Of a stretch of 64,000 nucleotides of DNA, positions 48,383 to 57,035 are shown in pieces. The DNA is taken from positions 30,727-94,726 of the forward strand of contig NZ_JACJPV010000017.1 of NCBI RefSeq assembly GCF_014696225.1. Direction: 5' to 3'. The stretch comes from Anabaena sp. FACHB-1237 (GTDB lineage: Bacteria > Cyanobacteriota > Cyanobacteriia > Cyanobacteriales > Nostocaceae). Position 1 is the first letter of the stretch. Each line of letters begins with the position of its first letter. The position numbers and the translations under genes were made by a program. The notes under the pieces were generated by a model. That model was not told where the DNA came from. It did no database searches and was given only the letters and a program-made list of their open reading frames with translations.

Positions 48383-48477
48383 AACTTTATCCTGGGATAT
48401 TTATCCTAACATAAATCTTTTCAATTTTGCACAATAAATTCTGAAAAATATCCGAAAAATATCTAAAAAATATTTTC

Positions 48478-48666
48478 AGATCCCGGACTTCTTAAATAAG
48501 TCCGGGATCTGGGCGGATCTGTTGTGAATTTTGTTAGTAAATACTCATTTTCAAAAGGTTTAGAATCTGTAAGAATAAAGATAATAGGTAAGCATTCAGT
48601 TGTAGGGTGCGTCAGACAACATAAACCATGTAACTAAATAGATTCTTAATATCTGACGCACCATAC
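48478..48666. repeat. GACTTCTT palindrome and GTAGGGTGCGTCAGA palindrome
   Basis: 48478-48510 is the 33-bp family (AGATCCCGGACTTCTT and the complement with an ATA centre). 48602-48666 is the ~63-bp family (TGTAGGGTGCGTCAGACAAC to ATCTGACGCACCATAC). Both lie between hupW and the SET gene, whose start is 44 bp after the second. Confidence 0.82.
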
Positions 48667-48709
48667 TAATTTACTGATAGCTTTTTTGCCCCTAAATTAT
48701 AATTGATAT

Positions 48710-49078
48710 ATGCTAGTATTTCGAGAGACAAAAAATAAAGGCAGAGGTGTATTTGCCCAGCAAGATTTTGCTCCAGGAGATTTAATTGAAACAGCAGCAG
48801 TTATTATTATTCCTAAACAACAGGTTAAGTTAATTACTAAAACGGTATTATTAAATTATTATTTTGGTTGGCATGGAGAAAGTGGAGCGATCGGTTTAGG
48901 TTTTTCTTCTTTATTTAATCATTCTTATCATCCTAATGCGGTTTATATTAAGAATTTTGCTAAAAATGTGATTGATATTATTGCCCATAAATATATTCGA
49001 GAAGGTCAGGAAATTACGATTAATTATAATGGTTCTGTGGATAATTTATCGCCAGTGTGGTTTGATGTGGATGAGTAA
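48710..49078 (+). CDS. SET-domain protein (protein-lysine methyltransferase type)
   Basis: 122 residues: a minimal SET domain. KNKGRGVFAQQDFAPGDLIETAAV is the N-terminal SET sheet, LFNHSYHPNAVYI carries the N-H-S AdoMet motif, and IREGQEITINYNGS the G-Q-E-I-x-x-x-Y motif with the catalytic Tyr. The post-SET Cys cluster is absent. The family moves methyl groups from AdoMet to lysine. Bacterial targets are mostly unknown. It starts with ATG 48710 just downstream of two palindromes. Confidence 0.85.
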   Translation: MLVFRETKNKGRGVFAQQDFAPGDLIETAAVIIIPKQQVKLITKTVLLNYYFGWHGESGAIGLGFSSLFNHSYHPNAVYIKNFAKNVIDIIAHKYIREGQEITINYNGSVDNLSPVWFDVDE

Positions 49079-49391
49079 GGCTGAGTTTTAAGGTATTTCC
49101 TTCTCTGATGCTTCAAATTCAAGTTCTTGGAATCAGATAGTTGATGAAAAAAATAAAATAGTGGAACATTTAACTAAAATTCTGCAAAACACTGATAGAT
49201 ATATAGAAGAAAAGAAATACAAACAAAACTAAAATAGTTTACTTACCTATCATAGACGCTATTAAAATGAACTAGGTTAGTTTGACACTAGGAAAGCCAA
49301 TATTGCCCGTTTTACTCGCGCTTCGCTTAACAGAAGGTACAATTATAATAATAATTATTTTTCTGGGTGAGTATTTCCCACCCTACAAAAA

Positions 49392-49820
49392 CTATAAACT
49401 TAAACTTACACCATGTTTTTTAGCAATTTCTGTTAATTGCTCAAGTTGATGTTGTGTAGCCTTATTTAATATTCCCTCAGCTTCTTCAGGGTTTGTACCA
49501 TCTTTAGGAATTAAAAATTTCACATACAAAGAAACAAAATCAACAATAGCAGGAATACCTGATAACTCATGCTTATCTGCTTGTTGTCCAGCAATTACCG
49601 CCACTAAACCAGCCCGAATGGGGTCAGGTCTAACTTTCATAAATTGGTCAATTAATTGTTTTACATAATCTGGAGTTTCTAAGTTTTTCAACTTATTTTG
49701 ATCAGGTTTAAATTCTAAACCGGCAGCTTTAGATTGTTCTAAAACACACCATTCTATAAACTCCTTTAAAGCAATTTCAGGGACTTGAGGAAGATATTTG
49801 TATAGTTCTACATTAGACAC
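49392..49820 (-). CDS. Conserved hypothetical protein downstream of hupL
   Basis: 142 residues, helical and acidic: LPQVPEIALKEFIEWCVLEQSKAAGLEFKPDQNKLKNL, FMKVRPDPIRAGLVAVIAGQQADKHELSGIPAIVDFVSLYVKFLIP. There is no catalytic motif. It lies 265 bp after hupL on the same strand, and the gap contains ATTAATTA-type runs. Its position near hup genes hints at a hydrogenase link, which is only inference. The 313-bp gap on its downstream side (49,079-49,391) holds no supported gene. Confidence 0.6.
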   Translation of the reverse strand: MSNVELYKYLPQVPEIALKEFIEWCVLEQSKAAGLEFKPDQNKLKNLETPDYVKQLIDQFMKVRPDPIRAGLVAVIAGQQADKHELSGIPAIVDFVSLYVKFLIPKDGTNPEEAEGILNKATQHQLEQLTEIAKKHGVSLSL

Positions 49821-50084
49821 AAGCAGCTACCATTAGTAATTATTAATTAGGGGTTAATAGTTAACAGTTAATAATTATTAATTAACAGTTAACAATTTAT
49901 TCATTCAAAACTAGCCTATCTCAATTTTGAGAGAGTTTTTGTCATAGAACTGACAATAAATGAATCTATATACCTCACTCATATATTCTTATGGTGCGTT
50001 AGTAGTAAATAATCCATTTGCATGAGATACTTATACTAGCTAACGCACAATAAAATATACAAATAATACGTATATGACACAAAA

Positions 50085-51185
50085 TTAAGCAGTTCTAAAC
50101 CGGGCTAATTCCTCTCCAGTTTTAGCATCATGGGCATGAACAGTACAAACTAAACAGGAATCGAAAGAACGCGCTACATGACCTACTTCTACAGGATCTT
50201 TCGGGTCTATAATGCGTGTACCTATTAACGCCTCTTCAATTGGACCAAGTTGACCACCACCGTCACGGGGTCCAATATTCCATGTACCTGGAGCAATTAC
50301 TTGGTATTGTTTAATTTTACTATCTTCTATTTCTACCCAATGACATAAAGCACCTCTGGCTGCTTCCGTTGCGCCCCAACCTTTTCCGTCTTTTTCTTGG
50401 GGCTTAATATACCAAGGTTCATTAAGATTAAACTCTCTCAAACAACGTTCCGCTTGACGGTATAATTTGACAACTTCATGAACTCGCGCTAATTGGCGAA
50501 TATGCACATTAGGACCGCCCATTTTTTTGAACACATCTAGTATAAATGGATCATAATGTTGCCAAGATTCTCCATGCTTACCACCTGCTACTAATTGACG
50601 GGCTAAGGGACCAGCTTCTAAACGTCCAAAGTCTTTATGCAGTACAGCACTTGCCCAGGAATAAGCACCTTTAAAGTCTTTTTGGTTGTTAATAGTAGGT
50701 GATGTAGTGCGATCGCTCGGATGCCAATTTTCCACACCTTCATTATACCAAGAGTGGGTTAAATTTTCACGGACAACAGCCTGATCCATCAAACTATGAC
50801 TATCAGTAACGCTATCATAAACACCACTTTTCATAATTAACGCAGCGTTACGATTTTCAATAGTGGGTTTATTATACTTATCTTCATGGGGCAAATATCC
50901 CCAAGTGACATATTTACCCACACCACCACCAAATCTATCTAAACCTATATCTAAACCCATGCGCCAATAAATACCTAAATCAGATTCACGATGGTTAATA
51001 TCTTCATTTAACCATCTAATAAAATCTTCATAGGATTGAATTTCCTCATATCTTTCTAAAGAACAACCTAACCAAACTGGCTCTAACCAATTGGTGCGGA
51101 AATATTCTAAAATCCCCCAAGCGCGGGTAATATCAGTCAGAGTGGGAGCGCACATCACACCACCAGGCACCATATAACTGCTATG
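50085..51185 (-). CDS. hupL: Uptake [NiFe]-hydrogenase large subunit HupL, 3' part of interrupted gene
   Basis: About 362 residues of HupL sequence, from HSSYMVPGGVMCAPTLTD to the C terminus SFDSCLVCTVHAHDAKTGEELARFRTA. The last block holds the two Ni-binding cysteines (C-x-x-C) and the His after which HupW cuts. The first ~180 residues with the N-terminal Cys pair are missing, and the frame meets TAA 29 bp upstream of the site. So this is not a gene with its own start but the distal exon-like part of hupL. The ATG at 51173 is codon five of the junction. Excision of the element at 51170-51185 would join it to its 5' part in heterocysts. Confidence 0.93.
   Translation of the reverse strand, partial: HSSYMVPGGVMCAPTLTDITRAWGILEYFRTNWLEPVWLGCSLERYEEIQSYEDFIRWLNEDINHRESDLGIYWRMGLDIGLDRFGGGVGKYVTWGYLPHEDKYNKPTIENRNAALIMKSGVYDSVTDSHSLMDQAVVRENLTHSWYNEGVENWHPSDRTTSPTINNQKDFKGAYSWASAVLHKDFGRLEAGPLARQLVAGGKHGESWQHYDPFILDVFKKMGGPNVHIRQLARVHEVVKLYRQAERCLREFNLNEPWYIKPQEKDGKGWGATEAARGALCHWVEIEDSKIKQYQVIAPGTWNIGPRDGGGQLGPIEEALIGTRIIDPKDPVEVGHVARSFDSCLVCTVHAHDAKTGEELARFRTA
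51170..51185. other. XisC recombination core site (hupL element left end)
   Basis: CCATATAACTGCTATG on the plus strand, i.e. CATAGCAGTTATATGG in hupL sense, reading H-S-S-Y-M. As I remember it, the 16-bp repeat flanking the Anabaena PCC 7120 hupL element is CACAGCAGTTATATGG; only a silent CAC/CAT change separates them. The second copy should lie beyond 64,000. Confidence 0.85.
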
Positions 51186-51303
51186 GTAACTAGTGATATG
51201 CTGGAAATGTTACTGAAGAACTTATTTTTTCAGGTAATTTTGCTCGCTAATAACATTTTATTTTCACTATTTCAGCTTTGATAAATAAGGGAATATTTAG
51301 GGA

Positions 51304-52770
51304 ATGAACGCACAAAATCAGAGTAATTACGAAGGTATATATTCCATATCTACAGATAACTATACAAATGCAGACTCAAAGGACTGGTTTACAGATATGT
51401 TTGCAGACTTTGATCCGCAGAACACCACAGATGGCAGCTATAGAGGAACAATGGCGAAAATAAAAGCAACGGAATTACAGTATCAAGCAGTTTTTGAACA
51501 GAAGTTAGTGGAAGCTAATAATAATTTAAAAAGGGAGAGAATAAAAGTTAGTATTAAACAAACTGGCAATTCTCTCCAATTACGTGCTACCTTACCTTTA
51601 AAACCAGGAGATAGTAATTTAGGTAAAGCCAAAAAACAGTATGATTTATCTCTAGGAATACCCGCAAATTTAGAGGGATTAAAAACAGCCATTGAGGAAA
51701 GTTACGAGTTAGGTAAATTAATTGCTCGTCATACTTTCCAATGGAATGAGAAGTATTTAGGAATTAGAAATAAAGAGAAACAAGAAGTTAAAACTATTGG
51801 GGAATTATTAGATAATTTTGATGAAAAATATTATCAAACTCGTCAGAAAACTATCACCAGTGAAAATACTTTTAGTAATTATATATCTGTAATTAAAAGA
51901 AACTTTGATTTAACAATTTTAGCCACTAAAGAAAATTTTGAAGAAGTTATTAATTCAGTTAATGGTAATAAAAAAAATGAATTAATTGCAGTAAGTTCGG
52001 TTTTGATAAAAACCTTTAATTTAGGATTTCAACTGGATGTCAAACGAGAGCAAGTTATTCCTGCTTATCGAGAAATACCGGATGATGAAAAAATAATATC
52101 TAGTTTTTACCTCTTTGAAAAATTCGCCCTCAAACGGAAAAATACAAATATTAGTGATGAAATAGATACTTGGGAAATGTGGCGTTGGGTATATGGAATG
52201 TTGGCGACTTATGGATTAAGACCAAGGGAATTATTTGTACAACCGGATATTAATTGGTGGATGTCTCCCCAAAATATAGACCATACTTGGAAGGTGAATA
52301 AAAATACTAAAACTGGATATAGAGAAGTTATACCTTTTGTGACTGAATGGGTAGAATTATTTGATTTAAAAAATCCTAAACCGTTAAATATTTTAGCAAG
52401 AAAAGTTGAAAAAATTGCCTCTGTACAAAATATTAATTGGATGCGAAGAGATATATCGAGATGGTTTAGAAAAGTGGGAATCGAATTTCAACCTTATGAT
52501 TTACGTCATGCTTGTGCAATTAGAGCGCATCTTCAGGGAATAGCAATTAAAGCAGCAGCAGATAATTTAGGTCATACTGTGGATGAACATACAAAGACTT
52601 ATCAAAGATGGTTTGGGATTGAAAATAGGAAAAAAGCCTTTGGTGAGGTAATTAGTCAAAGGTCGTTAATTGAGTTGCAGAAGAATGAAATTTTGGCGTT
52701 AAGGATGGAGAATGAAAAGTTGAGGTTTGAGGTGGAAAAGTTTAAATTCTCGGCTGCTGAAAATCTATAG
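51304..52770 (+). CDS. xisC: XisC-type tyrosine site-specific recombinase
   Basis: 488 residues. The catalytic domain is C-terminal: Arg306 in ATYGLRPRELF, a Lys in NKNTKTGYRE, Tyr398-Arg401 in QPYDLRHACAIRAH, His424 in DNLGHTVDEHT, and the nucleophile Tyr433 in KTYQRW. Most family members have His where Tyr398 stands, and this Y-x-x-R form is what XisA and XisC show. The N-terminal ~160 residues fit the XisC arm-binding part. It lies 118 bp inside the element and points inward, as xisC does in Anabaena. It should excise the element during heterocyst development. ATG 51304 has AGGGA directly before it. Confidence 0.9.
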   Translation: MNAQNQSNYEGIYSISTDNYTNADSKDWFTDMFADFDPQNTTDGSYRGTMAKIKATELQYQAVFEQKLVEANNNLKRERIKVSIKQTGNSLQLRATLPLKPGDSNLGKAKKQYDLSLGIPANLEGLKTAIEESYELGKLIARHTFQWNEKYLGIRNKEKQEVKTIGELLDNFDEKYYQTRQKTITSENTFSNYISVIKRNFDLTILATKENFEEVINSVNGNKKNELIAVSSVLIKTFNLGFQLDVKREQVIPAYREIPDDEKIISSFYLFEKFALKRKNTNISDEIDTWEMWRWVYGMLATYGLRPRELFVQPDINWWMSPQNIDHTWKVNKNTKTGYREVIPFVTEWVELFDLKNPKPLNILARKVEKIASVQNINWMRRDISRWFRKVGIEFQPYDLRHACAIRAHLQGIAIKAAADNLGHTVDEHTKTYQRWFGIENRKKAFGEVISQRSLIELQKNEILALRMENEKLRFEVEKFKFSAAENL

Positions 52771-52826
52771 GACTGCAAAACAGCTTTACCACCGCTGACA
52801 CCAGCTACAACATTATCAGGAAAAAT

Positions 52827-53181
52827 TTATTCTGGTGTAACGGGTAAAGGAATCCTGTAGCCTTCTCCCAAAATATGCGCGACAAACCCTGTGCGAGCAT
52901 AGAAAGCGCGAGAAGTGCTTCCGTTACCTCGCCCCTTTGTTCTTGGCTGCACAAGCTTGCCCATTTTGCTGCTAAGACTGGAAAATCCTTCAGTTCCTAT
53001 TGTTTTTCGAACAAGGTCATAATCTGATTTAACTTGCTTATAGATGATATCAGTATTATTGAGATCGAAGGAAACTACTGAATGCACAAGGGAATGACGA
53101 TCTGCTTTACTCTCAAAGACTCGCGCTACGGTCTTGACCAATAAGTGTCCTAAGGCGGCTAATTGCCTCTACTCTTTCCAT
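52827..53181 (-). pseudogene. MutH-like type II restriction endonuclease, internally deleted
   Basis: An ATG at 53181, overlapping the methyltransferase 3' end, opens MERVEAISRLRTLIGQD, the standard start of MutH-related type II endonucleases, then stops after 22 codons. In another frame the sequence continues VARVFESKADRHSLVHSVVSFDL, DYDLVRKTIGTEGFSSLSSKMGKLVQPRTKGRGNGSTSRAFYARTGFVAHIL, the C-terminal part of the same family. The ~120 residues between, with the catalytic Asp, Glu and Lys, are gone. The deletion junction is near 53,128-53,141. The endonuclease is inactive. Confidence 0.8.
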
Positions 53182-54041
53182 ATATTACCTTGCTTCAACA
53201 TAGGCGATAACTCTAATTGAATAGGATTGGTCAATCGTTTGATTGATAGTTCAATATGTCCTGCATCTGCTTCACAGCCAATAAATTTTCGACTTAGTGA
53301 CAAAGCTGCAACTCCAGTAGTGGAAGAACCAGAAAAAGGATCAAAAACCAAATCCCCTGGATTTGTACTGGCTCGAAGACATCTTGCAACAAGATCAACT
53401 GGCTTTTGTGTTGGGTGTTTACCGTAAAGCTTTTCATATTTGTTTGGAGCAGACATTCTCCAAACATTTTTCATTTGCTTATCGCCATTTTCAGCCTTCA
53501 TTTCTTCATAATTGAAGGTGTAACTTTCTTTTCCTTTACGTGCCTTGGTTGCCCATAATATTAGCTCTGTTGAATGAGTAAAGCAACGACATCCTAGATT
53601 TGGAGGTGGAGCAGGTTTTTCCCAAATAATATCATTGAGAATCCGAAAGCCAAGCTGCTGCATAGCAAACCCAATTGATGGGTATACGTGAAGAGTACCA
53701 GTTACCCATATAGTACCTGTTGGTTTAAGTATACGATAGCAACTAGCGAGCCATGCTTTGTTAAATTCATGGTCTAGTTCAACACCTTGACTGCGATCCC
53801 ATTCGCCTTTATTAACTTTAACCATGCGCCCAGAAACACAGGTTATTCCATCATTTGAAAGGTTGTAAGGGGGATCAGTCCAGATGCAGTCTACGCTTTC
53901 AGCAGGTAGTGAATCCATCAATTCTAAACTATCACCATAGTATAAACAGGAAAGTCCATCACTAGATTTCCACACGACCTCTGGCTGGTTTGGCTTCACC
54001 GTTTTGTGAGTATTCTGTTCAAGCTGTGCTTGTACTGTCAT
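53169..54041 (-). CDS. DNA methyltransferase (N6-adenine/N4-cytosine, beta class), now orphan
   Basis: 290 residues. ESVDCIWTDPPYNLSNDG carries the catalytic D-P-P-Y, followed by the target-recognition part. Near the C terminus, PGDLVFDPFSGSSTTGVAALSLSRKFIGCEAD is the AdoMet motif. Catalytic motif before AdoMet motif means the beta class. YGKHPTQKPVDLVARCLRAST is typical of these enzymes. Its endonuclease partner overlaps the 3' end but is deleted inside. The enzyme probably still methylates DNA and could mark or protect the element, or take part in gene control. Confidence 0.88.
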   Translation of the reverse strand: MTVQAQLEQNTHKTVKPNQPEVVWKSSDGLSCLYYGDSLELMDSLPAESVDCIWTDPPYNLSNDGITCVSGRMVKVNKGEWDRSQGVELDHEFNKAWLASCYRILKPTGTIWVTGTLHVYPSIGFAMQQLGFRILNDIIWEKPAPPPNLGCRCFTHSTELILWATKARKGKESYTFNYEEMKAENGDKQMKNVWRMSAPNKYEKLYGKHPTQKPVDLVARCLRASTNPGDLVFDPFSGSSTTGVAALSLSRKFIGCEADAGHIELSIKRLTNPIQLELSPMLKQGNIWKE

Positions 54042-54558
54042 TAGATTTGCTTTTTAACTGGTTGTACATCAGGAGTATTGTCTATTGTAAAATAATGTGA
54101 TCGCCGATCCTGTAGGGTGCGTTAATAAAATGTAATGCACTTTATAATTTTACCGTTAAACATCTTTGGGAAAAGTGCGATCGCTAAATTTCTATCTTCT
54201 TGTGCTTCCTAAACTATTATTAAATGCGATCTCATGGGTAAGCGATCGCTCGTTGTGGTTTACAGCAAATTTCAGGTAAATGAACCACGGTTTTTGTTTC
54301 GCGCAAAGGCGCAAAGTAGGGAAGGCGCAAAGGAAGAAGGTAATCAAAGTCTGGTTTAAATCGCTGAAAAATGGTGCGATCGCTGATCTTGTAGGGTGCG
54401 TTACATTTCATTAACGCACCCTACAACTTCACCGCTAAACACCTTTGAGAAAAGCAAAGTTATGATCAGTTGATGTGAATGTTAAACTCTACTTAGAAAC
54501 TCTAGGAAAATGATCCTTAAGCCCAGCCCCGAAGCACACTAAGATTCAGGGTTATTCT
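54042..54558. repeat. Intergenic region with GTAGGGTGCGTTA repeats
   Basis: Two related ~75-bp units. Near 54,111-54,172, TGTAGGGTGCGTTAATAAAATGTAATGCAC is followed by TTTTACCGTTAAACATCTTTG. Near 54,390-54,455 a near-perfect hairpin, GTAGGGTGCGTTA / TAACGCACCCTAC, is followed by TTCACCGCTAAACACCTTTG. A third hairpin member lies at 55,391. HIP1-type sites are frequent here. I see no gene. Confidence 0.6.
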
Positions 54559-54942
54559 TCAGGCAGCTTTTTGAGAATTTTTAGAGGATGGTTCAGCCAG
54601 AATTGGTTCAATATCCCGGCTTTTGTCTCTTTCGATAAATTCATCTAGTAATTGAAAAAAGTAGTCAAATGCAGCTTTTTCATCAATACAGGTGAGTAAA
54701 ATAATTTTATCCCAAGCATTAACAGTATGGATAGATAAGCGGTTTTGTAGCCAAGGTTGAAAGTTTTTATAAAAATCACTTTCAGTTTCAGTATTAGTAA
54801 TACCTAATTCAGAACGAGAAAAGCGATATCCCAAAATAAACATCCGTAAATTACTTATAGATGCTGTTCCCAAATATAAGCCTGGTTTGGTTTTAATTTT
54901 TTCCAGTAAATTAAATAATGCACTCATTGAGTTTAACTCCAT
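54559..54942 (-). CDS. Probable immunity/partner protein of the papain-fold toxin
   Basis: 127 residues, or 122 from the ATG at about 54,927. LLEKIKTKPGLYLGTASISNLRMFILGYRFSRSELGI, FQPWLQNRL and WDKIILLTCIDEKAAFDYFFQLLDEFIERD match a small family that I have seen described only as hypothetical (R-x-R-P-G-x-Y-L-G...L...L.GY.F). It begins 9 bp after the papain-fold gene on the same strand. Toxin first and immunity next is the usual order in polymorphic toxin loci. The immunity role is inferred from this arrangement. Confidence 0.55.
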   Translation of the reverse strand: MELNSMSALFNLLEKIKTKPGLYLGTASISNLRMFILGYRFSRSELGITNTETESDFYKNFQPWLQNRLSIHTVNAWDKIILLTCIDEKAAFDYFFQLLDEFIERDKSRDIEPILAEPSSKNSQKAA

Positions 54943-54951
54943 TAAAAATTT

Positions 54952-55335
54952 TCAAAATTCTTCTATTACTTCTATTTTAAACTCATTAGATAGAGAGGTA
55001 AAATCTTGAATCCAGTCATCTGGGTATACTCCTTGTCCGGAAAGATTGTCGAAAATTTTGCCAAAAACTTCAACACCGTAATGAACGCCATTTTCCGTAA
55101 TAGTTTCAAAGCAACCTTGTTTTTCTAGGCGATAACTCAAAATAAAATCTTCATTGTCGTATATAGTCGAAAGTCGCCAAAGTTTACCAGGAATTTTACG
55201 TTGTTTTAGCCACTGTTTGAGTGTCTTAGCACATTCTTGGCAATGAAGTAATGGAAATCGAATGACAAGATTACCAATTGCTTGATGAATTTCAGCAATG
55301 TATAAATTATCTGGTAAATTATGCAGAAATAGCAC
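54952..55335 (-). CDS. Papain-fold toxin domain protein (Tox-PL-like)
   Basis: 127 residues with the pattern of a papain-like fold toxin: FPLLHCQECAKTLKQWL (catalytic Cys at the start of a helix), FILSYRLEKQGCFETITENGVHYGVEVFGKIFDNLSGQG (catalytic His, then Asp/Asn), and PDDWIQDFTSL. It is a free-standing domain with no secretion or RHS/filament part attached, so it may act inside the cell or be a captured toxin tip. The target is not known. Its neighbour at 54559 is the likely immunity gene. Good ribosome site (AGGAGG) before ATG 55335. Confidence 0.65.
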   Translation of the reverse strand: MLFLHNLPDNLYIAEIHQAIGNLVIRFPLLHCQECAKTLKQWLKQRKIPGKLWRLSTIYDNEDFILSYRLEKQGCFETITENGVHYGVEVFGKIFDNLSGQGVYPDDWIQDFTSLSNEFKIEVIEEF

Positions 55336-55377
55336 CTCCTAAAAAATGTTGCTCTTGTTTTACAGTTAACGGAGTGC

Positions 55378-55577
55378 GATCGCCGATTCTGTAGGGTGCG
55401 TTAATGAAATGTAACGCACCTTATCTCATTGGTTTGGTAAAAACATTTGTCGCTAAACTATAATCAGAGAAACAACAAAATGAGATTATGAACTTAGATA
55501 CAATTCAACAAGACCTTCGCTGATGCGCGAAATAAACGGGATAAATATTATACCCCAATTCATCAACGCCGGAAACA
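55378..55577. other. Short intergenic region with repeat and relic
   Basis: A GTAGGGTGCGTTA / TAACGCACCTTA hairpin at 55,391-55,424 is preceded by a HIP1-like GCGATCGCC. From 55,488 a short plus-strand frame (MNLDTIQQDLR) stops at once and may be a relic. Confidence 0.4.
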
Positions 55578-56939
55578 CTATAAAGTATAAGTGAAGTTAT
55601 GGACTAGCATACCTGGAACTAAAACTCCTCCTAATTGACGACTGCTATAAGTGCCAACTTCAGGGATAAATTCTTGAAAAGTGGTAAAATCAATCAGGTT
55701 TTCTGGACTCCAAAATTGATAAAGACTTTCATCAAAACGTAGGTTTTCAATAGGGGCAATAATTTGACCATTTTCAACCCAAAAGCAAGCATAACGAGTC
55801 ATACCTGTAATTCTACCACTAGAGCGATCGCTCCAATTCAAATAATGTAAATTAGCGACATATAAACCTGTATCTAAACTTGATAAAATTTCCGCCAAGG
55901 TTAAGTTACCGGGGAGAATTTCTGGTGATCTTAAACTTTCAGCACTATTTGCACCATTAGCGACTTTATGATATTCCTTAGCAGTGCGAGAATTAACTAA
56001 ACTATTAATTAAAATTCCCTTGTCAATTAGAGTTAATTCTATATCAGATATTTCTCCTAATTCATTAAACCGAGGAACTAAACCTTGGCTAAAATTTTCC
56101 TTTAAGGTAAATTTTGGTGAAAGTTGTTTTTCTTGACGGGATAAAACACCTAAAGCACTATTACCTTGTTGAATATCAGCTTCACTAATACCACACCAAG
56201 ATAACATACCCAATAAATCAGCAACCGCCGCAGGAGCAAAATAGGTTTTATATTGTCCTTTGGGTATATGTTTAGCAGGTTGTGATAACATTGCTAATTG
56301 TTTTTTACCATCATTAATTTTAGCAACATAAGCAGATTGATTCCATTCACTTCCTGCAAAATTTCCTTTTACAGCTTTGCTAGTTTCAATGAATAAAGAA
56401 TAATCTAAATTAAAAGTATCCGTAACAAACCAGTGTTTTTGTCCACAAGAATCTCCATAACCTCTGATAACTGTTCCTGCTGCATACATTCCAGTAAAAT
56501 CTAAGGTATGATTTACATCATTCACAGGTTCTAAAATACTAGAAACTAACATTTCATCAGTTAATAATTTACCATGATGAACTTCTCGACTGTGGTTATT
56601 TCCTGATGGCAATACCAAATAAGGATCAATTGGTAATAATGGTAATTCTTCTCGTAATTCTAATAACGCATTAGATGTTATTTCCCAATCTATATCCCAG
56701 TTACCAGTGAAGGGAAACTTTCTAAAACTGGTGCGTTGTTCTGACATTAATGTTAAACTAATCCAACCATCATTAACTGTTCCTGTTTGTCTCACTTTAC
56801 CGTTATTAAATCTGGTAAATTGACTGTTTTCGCTGTTTAATTTGATGGTAAAATGTTCATTTATGGATTTTTTAGCTAACAGGTTTTCAATCAGGTGATC
56901 AAAAGTTTGTTGTAATGTTGATAAATCTTGTAATTTCAT
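55578..56939 (-). CDS. TldD/PmbA-family protein, TldE type
   Basis: 453 residues. The family's beta-rich middle and C-terminal halves are recognisable: TGMYAAGTVIRGYGDSCGQKHWF, YFAPAAVADLLGMLSWCGISEADIQQGNSALG, FNELGEISDIELTLIDKGILINSLVNSRTAKEY and GLYVANLHYLNWSDRSSGRITGMTRYACFWVENGQIIAPIENLRF. There is no HExxxH, so it is the non-catalytic TldE/PmbA half. TldD/TldE pairs cleave small peptides such as modified RiPPs. No TldD partner lies nearby in the element, so it may pair with a chromosomal TldD or act otherwise. Confidence 0.8.
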   Translation of the reverse strand: MKLQDLSTLQQTFDHLIENLLAKKSINEHFTIKLNSENSQFTRFNNGKVRQTGTVNDGWISLTLMSEQRTSFRKFPFTGNWDIDWEITSNALLELREELPLLPIDPYLVLPSGNNHSREVHHGKLLTDEMLVSSILEPVNDVNHTLDFTGMYAAGTVIRGYGDSCGQKHWFVTDTFNLDYSLFIETSKAVKGNFAGSEWNQSAYVAKINDGKKQLAMLSQPAKHIPKGQYKTYFAPAAVADLLGMLSWCGISEADIQQGNSALGVLSRQEKQLSPKFTLKENFSQGLVPRFNELGEISDIELTLIDKGILINSLVNSRTAKEYHKVANGANSAESLRSPEILPGNLTLAEILSSLDTGLYVANLHYLNWSDRSSGRITGMTRYACFWVENGQIIAPIENLRFDESLYQFWSPENLIDFTTFQEFIPEVGTYSSRQLGGVLVPGMLVHNFTYTL

Positions 56940-57035
56940 GTTTTAATGTTCTAATTAAGTTATTTTTGGGGTAAAGGACAATTCATGAATTGTCCCTACT
57001 GTAATTGTTACCAGATATTGATTAAATATCACATC

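Noticed and set aside
51186..51303. NtcA-type site (GTA-N8-TAC) before xisC
   Set aside because: Only GTA-N8-TAT was found at 51,186-51,199, and no correctly spaced -10 box; not enough to report.
53141..53171. Read-through fusion of methyltransferase and endonuclease
   Set aside because: The stop is followed in frame by the C-terminal endonuclease piece, but the true endonuclease start is in another frame at 53181 and its centre is deleted, so the continuity is accidental.
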